Part shown: one piece after another, positions 32,244 through 38,137 of the stretch
Position numbering within the stretch: the stretch's first letter is position 1
How the letters are laid out: every line of letters begins with the position of its first letter
Assembly (NCBI GenBank): GCA_964485695.1
Contig: CAZAKZ010000043.1
Coordinates: forward strand, 1-38,137
Reading direction: 5' to 3'
Origin: CAZAKZ01 sp964485695
Lineage (GTDB): Bacteria > Planctomycetota > JAFGQW01
DNA length: 38,137 nt
Program-made: the position numbers and the translations under genes
The notes under the pieces: model-generated
What the model was told of the DNA's origin: nothing
Databases searched by the model: none
The model's input: only the letters and a program-made list of their open reading frames with translations

Positions 32244-32308
32244 GTCACGAAGCCGGACGCCGTCGCGGTGGGATCGACCCACCCTGCGAAGGCGTCCGGT
32301 TTCGCGAC
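32244..32308. repeat. 65-base nested palindrome
   Basis: The outer arms 32244-32261 and 32291-32308 pair over 18 bp with one mismatch and one G-T wobble. Inside, TCGC/GCGA and GGTGGG/CCCACC (32267-32272 with 32278-32283) extend the stem to a 5-base loop. No T-run follows. It lies 22 bases past the stop of the gene at 32331. Confidence 0.7.
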
Positions 32309-32330
32309 GCGTAGCGGGCTCGGGATCGGC

Positions 32331-33215
32331 TCACTGAACGAGGGTGGCGTGAGCCACGTCCGCGTTTTGGCCGTTCTCCTCGTACTTGCTTTGCCCGGCG
32401 CTCAGTCGCTTGTTCCTCGGGATCGACGTCATGCGCCGGCCCACTTCGGGTTTCACATCGAGATAGATGTTGAAGCGGGTGTGGAACTTGCCGCCGGCGG
32501 TCCGACTGATCGCGACAATCACGTGGCCCTGGCGTTCGAGGGTCACGTTCGTGGAGTACGGTTTTCCGTCGCGACCCTTCCAGCTGGCCTGAAAGGTGTT
32601 CGGGCTGTTCCGGTAGCGGATCCAGGTACCCGATCCGGCATGGTGGCCGTAGACACTCCACCGGGTTCCGAAATTGAAGCCGCCCTGGGTCGTGGTGGTC
32701 GTGTTGGTGGGCGGAGTGGTCTGAGAGGTCGGACCGGTCGTGGTGTTCGATGGGAAGGACACCTGGAAGATCGACCAGCCAGTCACTGAATACCAGGGCC
32801 GACTTCGCCGCGTGGCGTCCATGGCGTAGACCCTCCAGGCGAGGTAGACGCTGCTGCCCGGGCTTCCATTGAACGTCACGGGGCAGTAGGTCGTGGACAC
32901 CGTTTGCTTCACGGCCGGCTTCCAGGTGCGGGAGTAGACGTCCCAGTACATCGTATCCACGTAGAAGGTCACCCTCTCGCCGTCGGGGTCACCGTTGTTC
33001 CTCCAGCGCAGATTGAGGGTCGGCCGGAGGCTGTTCATGGCCAGTCGGGCATTGGAGGCCGGGGAGATCAGGGTCGGTGCGTAGGGGGCCCTGTTGTAGT
33101 AGCCGGGATCGATGTCCGTGGCCGCGGCATGCTGAATCGTGCCCAGCAGGGCGACGAGCGCGGCGCCAACCGCGAATAGGACCACAGGGGAGCAGCGGAG
33201 TAGACGAGGTTTCAT
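32331..33215 (-). CDS. Secreted protein with Fn3-like domain and Thr-rich linker
   Basis: This is a protein of about 294 aa with a signal-peptide-like hydrophobic stretch (VVLFAVGAALVALLG) ending near QHAAA. Residues about 40-150 look like a fibronectin-III-like beta-sandwich (YAPTLISPASNARL, LRWRNNGDPDGERVTFYVD, VYLAWRVYAMDATRR). A Thr/Pro/Asn linker (TTPPTNTTTTTQGG) leads to a second domain with GTRWSVYGHHAGSGTWIRY and NTFQASWKGRDGKPYSTNV. The function is not recognised. An alternative ATG at 33290 has a good Shine-Dalgarno (AAAGGA, 8 bases) but gives a long, atypical N-region. The Fn3-like call rests on pattern only. Confidence 0.68.
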   Translation of the reverse strand: MKPRLLRCSPVVLFAVGAALVALLGTIQHAAATDIDPGYYNRAPYAPTLISPASNARLAMNSLRPTLNLRWRNNGDPDGERVTFYVDTMYWDVYSRTWKPAVKQTVSTTYCPVTFNGSPGSSVYLAWRVYAMDATRRSRPWYSVTGWSIFQVSFPSNTTTGPTSQTTPPTNTTTTTQGGFNFGTRWSVYGHHAGSGTWIRYRNSPNTFQASWKGRDGKPYSTNVTLERQGHVIVAISRTAGGKFHTRFNIYLDVKPEVGRRMTSIPRNKRLSAGQSKYEENGQNADVAHATLVQ

Positions 33216-33503
33216 GGGATTCTCATTCCTTTCAAGGACGGCTTTCGGGTTCAGGGGGGTTCCATCACGGTTGATTTTGGTAGTCGACATGACTCAAGTC
33301 CTTTCATTTTAGTGACTTCTGTCGCCCGCCTCGCGGGCCTGGTTGTCTCTTCTGGAAGGGGGATTGCCGTGCCTGGCTCTGCTCGGACAGATTTCCTCGA
33401 TTTTATTTTCGTGGAGATCGTGCAAGCTTCCTGGGCCGGGTTGATTCCGATATCACCCCCGTGTGGTAGCATCGGTCCGGGTTTTGTTTTCAGGAGGTTC
33501 CCC

Positions 33504-34094
33504 ATGCCGCTCGAGGATCACTGGGATCGTCTCATCCGGGGGCTGCGCTCCGGCGACGAAAAGATCGTCGCCGAGTTCTGCGCGCAATACGGGCGCCACC
33601 TGCACGCCGTGGCCGAGAAGAACATCGCCACCGGGCTGCGCCGCCGGGTCGGCCCCGAGAGCATCATGCAGTCGGCCTATCGGACCTTCTTCCGGCGGGC
33701 CAGGGAGGGGCAGTTCGACCTGGCCGACAGCGAGGACCTCTGGCGCCTGCTCTGTGCCATCACCCTGACCAAGGTACGCGAGCAGGCGCGCTACCACCTG
33801 CGCCACAAGCGCGCCGTCAACCGCGAGACCGACGTCGGGGCGGCCGAGGAAGCCGGTGAACGCCGCCAGCCGACCGCGCCCGGGCCGACGCCGGCCGAGG
33901 CCGCGGCCCTGGCGGAGCAATTCGAGGTCCTGCTGGCCTCCCTGGACGTGGAAGAGCAGCGGATCGTGGAGCTGAAGCTTCAGGAGCTGACCAATCTCGA
34001 GGTCGCGGACCGACTCGGGTGTTCGGACCGGACCGTGAGCCGGATTCTCGCCCGCATCAAGGATCGCCTTGAGCAGTCTTTCGAGTCAGCCTGA
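33504..34094 (+). CDS. ECF-like RNA polymerase sigma factor
   Basis: This 196-aa protein has a sigma region-2-like N-terminal part: WDRLIRGLRSGDEKIVAEF, IMQSAYRTFFRRAREGQFD and LWRLLCAITLTKVREQARYH. Its region-4 helix-turn-helix is VEEQRIVELKLQELTNLEVA followed by DRLGCSDRTVSRIL. An Ala/Pro-rich linker joins them. The layout is typical of planctomycete ECF-like factors that work with Ser/Thr kinases. AGGAGG lies 6 bases before the ATG at 33504, and the longer open frame upstream is not supported. It would direct RNA polymerase to an unknown regulon. It converges on the kinase/TPR gene with a gap of 4 bases. No anti-sigma gene is adjacent. The 288 bases upstream, shared with the divergent gene, should hold its promoter. 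Confidence 0.9.
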   Translation: MPLEDHWDRLIRGLRSGDEKIVAEFCAQYGRHLHAVAEKNIATGLRRRVGPESIMQSAYRTFFRRAREGQFDLADSEDLWRLLCAITLTKVREQARYHLRHKRAVNRETDVGAAEEAGERRQPTAPGPTPAEAAALAEQFEVLLASLDVEEQRIVELKLQELTNLEVADRLGCSDRTVSRILARIKDRLEQSFESA

Positions 34095-34098
34095 TCCC

Positions 34099-34785
34099 TT
34101 ACTTCTTCTTGATCCGCTTCATGAGGGCGCGGAAATCCTCGCGGCCGCGGATCGAGGCGAAGCCCGCCGCCTTTTCGAGGATTTCGACCTTCGCGGCATT
34201 GTCGAAGTACCCGGCGACCCGTGCCTCTTCAAGAAGACTGACCGCAGTCTTGGCATAGTTGGCGGCTTTCTCGCTCTTTGCCCCGGCCGCGCCGGCGGCC
34301 AGAGCGAAAATGAGGCCTGTGAGGTAGGTGCGTTCGGAGTCCTCTCCGGCGGCGCGGGCCGTGATCCGTGCAGCCATTTCCAGCCGTCTTGGAAATAACC
34401 CGTCCGCACCCAGGTCGGCCAGGCGCTCCCAGTCTTCCACGGCTTCCTCGAATCGATCGGCCTTGCTCAGGAACCAGGCGCGGAGAACACGCGCGGTTCG
34501 AAGCGTGGTGGGGATCTTGAGATTTTTCGATCCCCGCTCGAGCGCGTTTTCGAGAAAGGGCACTGCTTTGTCGAACCGTTCGATGGCGCTCTCGGTGTCA
34601 CGCTGAATGCTGGCCACTTTTCCAGCCTCGAAGTAGGCCATCCCGGCCCCTTCCGTGTGCTTGATTTCGCGGGGAAATCGGGTTGCGAGGGACTCGCGAC
34701 CCTTGGCTGCCAGATCGAACTCGGCGCACGCTTTCTCGTAGTGCTCGGCCTCGCCGTGAAGGCACCCCAGATTGAAATGAATCAC
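34099..34785 (-). CDS. TPR segment, 3' part of the kinase gene split by an amber codon
   Basis: This 228-aa open frame begins at a GTG, has no ribosome binding site, and is in the same frame as the kinase gene upstream. The two are separated only by TAG (34794-34792) and two sense codons. The sequence is made of TPR-like helices (HFNLGCLHGEAEHYEKACAE, AYFEAGKVASIQRDTESAIE) that continue the pattern of the kinase C-terminus. It is most likely the detached end of one kinase of about 1073 aa, not an independent gene. It would be made only by readthrough, reinitiation, or if the TAG is a sequencing error. Confidence 0.7.
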   Translation of the reverse strand: MIHFNLGCLHGEAEHYEKACAEFDLAAKGRESLATRFPREIKHTEGAGMAYFEAGKVASIQRDTESAIERFDKAVPFLENALERGSKNLKIPTTLRTARVLRAWFLSKADRFEEAVEDWERLADLGADGLFPRRLEMAARITARAAGEDSERTYLTGLIFALAAGAAGAKSEKAANYAKTAVSLLEEARVAGYFDNAAKVEILEKAAGFASIRGREDFRALMKRIKKK

Positions 34786-34791
34786 GGCGAT

Positions 34792-37320
34792 CTAGGCTTC
34801 GTGGACCGGAATCGCGGGCTGCAAGCCCTTGAGCGTCTTGCGGAGCTCGAGGGCCTCGAGGCACAGCACCCGCGCTCTTTCAGGGTGCCCTCTGATTGCA
34901 AGCAGAAGCCCCAGGGACATGCACGCGTGTGCCTGCAGGTCCATGTACTTGGGCACGCCCGGGTGCGCCCGCACCAGTTTTTTGCTCGTGGCCAGCCCTG
35001 CGGAGTAGAGGACCTCGGCCTCGTCCGGGCGTCCTTGTTCTTCCAGGTGCAATGCCAGTGATCTCTGGACTGTGGCGAGCAGCGTCTGGTAGAGCGGTTC
35101 CGTCGGGAATTCCTCGGTCAGTCCTCGACAGAGATCGAGGGTCTTTTTGAACGCCGTCTCCCCTGCCGAGGGACGGTTCAGTTTTTCGGGTGCATAGAGA
35201 ATTGCCTGGTTGTGATAACACTTCGCCAGTTGCCATCGCTGTTCCCCCGGGAGCTCGCCCGGTTCCGGAGGCAAGTCAACGGTGGCCTTCATGTGGTCAA
35301 TAGCCTCGAGGATCAGGCGCTCGGCTTCGGCCAGGTCGCCTCTGTCGCTGCACATGCCGCTCAGGTTCACCAGGAGCGCGCCTCGGACCCTCCGTGGACT
35401 CTTGTTTTCCGGGTAGAGATGATCGACCCGCTCCAGGAGTGCGAGGGCTTCCTTGTATTGCGCCTCCGCCTGGTCACGTCTGCCGAGTTCATCGAGGGCG
35501 GTGCCCTGGTCGTTGAGCCCGGAAGCCAGGTCCAGAAGGAGGTCACGCCGATGAGGGTTCTGGTCGAGCAGATCGCGGAGGATTGCTATCGCCTCGGAAT
35601 AAGGTTTGATCGCCTTTTCCGGCGATTCGGTATGTCGAAGGATGACCGCAAGGTTTGTGAAGGAATTGGCGCGCGCCTTTCGGACCGCGGGATCGTTCTC
35701 GCTCTGGTGTACGAATTTCTCGTAGAAGTCCGCTGCGGCCTGGTACAGTTCTTTCCTCAGGTCTTCGAACCCCGCCGCCCGCAGCTTCGGGTGCTCGCTC
35801 ACCCGGGTGCAGTAGCGGTCGACGGCCTCCCGGGCCAGGTCGAAGTTGGCCTCGGCCCGGTGCTTCGCCGCCTGTTCGCGGCGGTTGGACGCCGCCAGGA
35901 TTGCGGCGATGACGACCAGGCCGATGAGGACGACGAGCACTGTCGCTGCCAGGCCCGTGACCAGGGTGCGGTGGCGGCGCACCCACCGGGCGGCGCGCAG
36001 GCGAAAGGGCTCGATGTACACCGAGACCGGTTCGTCGGCCAGGAATCGCTGCAGGTCGCCGGTCAGGTCGGCCACGGCCGCGTACCGTGTGGAGATATCG
36101 GCGGCCATCGCCTTGAGGCACACCGCTTCCAGAGCCGGATGGACACCCGGGTTCAAGGCCCGCGGTCGCGCCGGTCGCCCCTCGATCACCTTTTCCAGCA
36201 GTCCATCCTCGGTTGCGCCCTCGAACGGAACCCGGCCGGTGAGCAGCTGGTAGAGGATGACGCCCAGGGAGTAGACGTCGCTCCGCGCATCCACCTCGTC
36301 CACCCGGCCCGCCGCCTGCTCCGGAGACATGTAGGCGGGCGTGCCCTGGACCGTGCCCTGGCGCGTCATCTGGTTGTCGGCCGGCGCTGCAGCGTCCTCA
36401 TCAACCGGTTCCTCTCCTTCGGCATCGAGGCCTTTTGCCAGGCCCCAGTCGAGGATGACGGTTTCTCCGTAGTCGCCGAGGATGATGTTGTGGGGCTTGA
36501 GGTCGCGGTGGACCACGCCGCGGGCGTGGGCGTAATCCATGGTCTGGCAGACGATGAGAAAGGCGTTGAGCAGCCGGCGCTCCTCGACCGTGCGTTTGCC
36601 CGTCCCGGCGGCCTGCCGGTAGAGGCGTTCGATGGCGTCGGCCAGCGTCGCACCCCGCACGAGTTTCATCGCGTAGTAGGCCTGGTCCTCGCCGGCCTCG
36701 GAAAGGTCGTAGACGGGAACGATGCCCGGGTGCTCCAGGCGCGCGGTGATTCGGGCTTCGCTGATGAACCGGCCGCGGAAATCGGGCAGCGGCGCCAGCC
36801 GGCCCGTCAGCTGCTTGAGGGCGATCTCGCGGCCGAGCTTCTCGTCCTTTGCCCGCCACACCGCTCCAAAGCCGCCGCGGGCGTACTCCTCGATGAGCTG
36901 GTAACGGCCGAGGTGTTTGCCGCTGAGAAAAGTCCCGCTGTCCGCCGGCTCGGGCGGCGATCCCAGTTCGCTCCCCGTGGTGACCAGGTGCGGAAAGCGA
37001 CTCACGTACTCCGCGACCGGCGGGCGGTCGCCGAACCGGTGCCGCACCCTGTATTCCTGGCGGAGCAGCCGGAGGACCACATCCGGCTGGTCGAGGCGGG
37101 GAAATCGCTCCAGGTAGTGTTCGATCCGCGGCGTCCGGGCGCCGGGAGCGTCCGCCTGCCGCCACCCGAACTCCAGCTCGACGTGAACCAGTTCCTCCAG
37201 CGTTCCCAGATACTGCGCGCTTTCAGGCTCGGGCAGGAAATCTTCGATGGGTGTCGGTTTTCCCGTCACCCAACCCGATTCGAATTGCCTGCGTCGGGTT
37301 TCGTCGATGTCACCACTCAT
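34792..37320 (-). CDS. Membrane Ser/Thr protein kinase with TPR repeats
   Basis: This 842-aa protein has an N-terminal region with short repeated ERFPRL- and SRFPHL-type motifs (residues 1-115). The kinase domain covers about 140-430: glycine loop EYARGGFGAVWRA (145-157), Lys169 in IALKQL, Glu188, catalytic HRDLKPHN (271-278), DWG (291-293) in place of DFG, and GTPAYMSPEQ (326-335). A membrane helix lies at about 453-477, followed by TPRs. DWG is common in planctomycete kinases. It likely phosphorylates proteins in response to an external or envelope signal. GGGGAG lies 7 bases before the ATG, and a perfect 12-base palindrome (37333-37344) sits just upstream, possibly an operator. The TPR region is cut by an amber stop, with an in-frame continuation at 34785-34099. 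Confidence 0.92.
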   Translation of the reverse strand: MSGDIDETRRRQFESGWVTGKPTPIEDFLPEPESAQYLGTLEELVHVELEFGWRQADAPGARTPRIEHYLERFPRLDQPDVVLRLLRQEYRVRHRFGDRPPVAEYVSRFPHLVTTGSELGSPPEPADSGTFLSGKHLGRYQLIEEYARGGFGAVWRAKDEKLGREIALKQLTGRLAPLPDFRGRFISEARITARLEHPGIVPVYDLSEAGEDQAYYAMKLVRGATLADAIERLYRQAAGTGKRTVEERRLLNAFLIVCQTMDYAHARGVVHRDLKPHNIILGDYGETVILDWGLAKGLDAEGEEPVDEDAAAPADNQMTRQGTVQGTPAYMSPEQAAGRVDEVDARSDVYSLGVILYQLLTGRVPFEGATEDGLLEKVIEGRPARPRALNPGVHPALEAVCLKAMAADISTRYAAVADLTGDLQRFLADEPVSVYIEPFRLRAARWVRRHRTLVTGLAATVLVVLIGLVVIAAILAASNRREQAAKHRAEANFDLAREAVDRYCTRVSEHPKLRAAGFEDLRKELYQAAADFYEKFVHQSENDPAVRKARANSFTNLAVILRHTESPEKAIKPYSEAIAILRDLLDQNPHRRDLLLDLASGLNDQGTALDELGRRDQAEAQYKEALALLERVDHLYPENKSPRRVRGALLVNLSGMCSDRGDLAEAERLILEAIDHMKATVDLPPEPGELPGEQRWQLAKCYHNQAILYAPEKLNRPSAGETAFKKTLDLCRGLTEEFPTEPLYQTLLATVQRSLALHLEEQGRPDEAEVLYSAGLATSKKLVRAHPGVPKYMDLQAHACMSLGLLLAIRGHPERARVLCLEALELRKTLKGLQPAIPVHEA

Positions 37321-37360
37321 GGGTCGGCTCCCCGGGACGTCCCGTCTTGATTCGAAGCCA

Positions 37361-38137
37361 TCACTTTCGTTCTAGCTCGAGGTCCATCCGGCGGGCCTCC
37401 CCCTCGGCCAGGACGATACCGAAAGCCCGGCCCCGGCGGCTCCTGGCCGCCACGATGACGGTGTGTTCGCCGGCGTCGAGGCCCGTGAGACCAAGCCGCC
37501 CGTCCTTCCCTTCGATGATCTCGCCATCGAGGTAGACCACGAAATCCAGGTGTTCCGCCAGGTGGATCTCGAGGCTTGCGCCACCCCAAACGATGCGGTA
37601 CGGACCTTTGCCCCGAAGCGTTTTCCGGACCGGGACTCGTCCTTTGAACTTGACTTCCACCCTGGCTCCGGGTCGCACGAGCCACGACACCACACGCCCC
37701 TCCCCGTCCAGACAGAGCCGTTCAGCATCGACCTCCACAGGGAGGTTGACGAGAGGGGTGCCGTCGGAATGACAGACTTCCAGTGTTTCGGGAGCGCGCA
37801 GGGCCGCCCTTTCCACGCGAATCTCGGCCCCTGGCGTCTCCGGAATATCGACCTCGATCTCCTGCGTCCCCAGGGTTTCGTGGTGGACGACCAGAGTTGC
37901 CCGTCCGGCGGCGTGCGTCTCCAGGACGGAGCTACCGGTCTGCTTGCTCCAGGCCTCGCGCAGGGTGAGCTCGCACTTTCCTTCGAAGTCCGCACGGATT
38001 CGCTTTCTGTCCGGCCAGGCGATCTCCGCCCGGCGTTTCCCCTCGTGAAGCGGCCCCACCGGATAGAAACGTACCAGCCCCTCGGCCAATGCCGTTAAGC
38101 CCCCTGCCGTCCTCTCGGCCCCCACCGTGGTCGCGGC
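37361..38137 (-). CDS. Partial protein with PEGA-like C-terminal domain
   Basis: The frame is open to the window edge, so the N-terminus is missing; a GTG at 38125 is one possible internal start. At least 258 codons are visible. The sequence is a series of beta-rich segments resembling carboxypeptidase-regulatory or PEGA-type repeats (TLVVHHETLGTQEIEVDIP, DFVVYLDGEIIEGKDGRLGL, LDAGEHTVIVAARSRRGRAF). There is no membrane segment in the visible part. It is encoded 41 bases upstream of the kinase on the same strand and may act with it. The identity beyond the domain type is unknown. Confidence 0.72.
   Translation of the reverse strand, partial: AATTVGAERTAGGLTALAEGLVRFYPVGPLHEGKRRAEIAWPDRKRIRADFEGKCELTLREAWSKQTGSSVLETHAAGRATLVVHHETLGTQEIEVDIPETPGAEIRVERAALRAPETLEVCHSDGTPLVNLPVEVDAERLCLDGEGRVVSWLVRPGARVEVKFKGRVPVRKTLRGKGPYRIVWGGASLEIHLAEHLDFVVYLDGEIIEGKDGRLGLTGLDAGEHTVIVAARSRRGRAFGIVLAEGEARRMDLELERK

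Noticed and set aside
32680..32740. Thr-rich codon stretch as a possible microsatellite
   Set aside because: It is a normal Thr/Pro linker between two domains of the secreted protein. The codons vary.
33480..33504. CRISPR, tRNA or riboswitch signals across the window
   Set aside because: Scanning by eye found no regularly spaced repeats, no tRNA-like cloverleaf with its conserved loops, and no recognisable riboswitch core. A covariance-model search would be needed to exclude small RNAs.
35212..37350. Plus-strand open frame of 712 codons opposite the kinase
   Set aside because: The kinase on the minus strand has all catalytic motifs. The plus-strand product is low-complexity with no domain and no ribosome binding site.

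Overview
The window looks like chromosomal DNA of a GC-rich member of the Planctomycetota or a close relative. The evidence is a large Ser/Thr kinase with a DWG-type metal-binding motif, one membrane segment and C-terminal TPRs, lying next to a planctomycete-style ECF-like sigma factor; five exported PQQ-type beta-propeller proteins; a squalene-hopene-cyclase-type enzyme; and several secreted proteins of unknown function. I saw no rRNA, tRNA or CRISPR array. All family names are recognition by eye, with no database search behind them.

Layout. 1-626 is an eroded edge: a possible partial gene, the C-terminal remnant of an IS91-like transposase, and hairpins. 627-4103 holds an exported flavodoxin-like lipoprotein and two convergent PQQ-propeller genes. 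4155-11391 (minus strand) is the most interesting part: a tightly coupled five-gene operon encoding, in order of transcription, a GcvH-like lipoyl carrier, a ferredoxin/radical-SAM fusion, a DUF116-polyprenyl diphosphate synthase fusion, a prenyltransferase/squalene-oxidase repeat protein and a class II (DXDD) triterpene-cyclase-like enzyme. The content points to an uncharacterised terpenoid or membrane-lipid pathway with Fe-S/radical tailoring. 11392-13209 is a scar zone: a decayed copy of the 3' end of the ABC permease gene found intact at 18.6 kb, 16-bp direct repeats around a small secreted-protein gene, and a remnant of a related secreted protein.

13210-25031 (minus strand) carries a DUF1801 protein with a histone-like basic tail, a TCAF-like M60 metallopeptidase, a DUF362/DUF6599 pair, and a four-gene overlapping operon of glycosyltransferase, PQQ propeller, ABC ATPase and ABC permease. 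25032-25616 is a long intergenic region with hairpins. 25617-28291 (plus strand) is a two-gene PQQ-propeller operon closed by a strong bidirectional terminator. 28370-33215 (minus strand) has four exported or membrane proteins of unknown role. At least two of these share a C-terminal module with the secreted protein at 12 kb. 33504-38137 holds the ECF sigma factor converging on a kinase/TPR gene that is split by an in-frame amber codon, preceded by a partial gene running off the window.

How the genes work together is inference, except that gene overlaps and short gaps support co-expression of the terpenoid cluster, the GT/PQQ/ABC cluster and the DUF362/DUF6599 pair.
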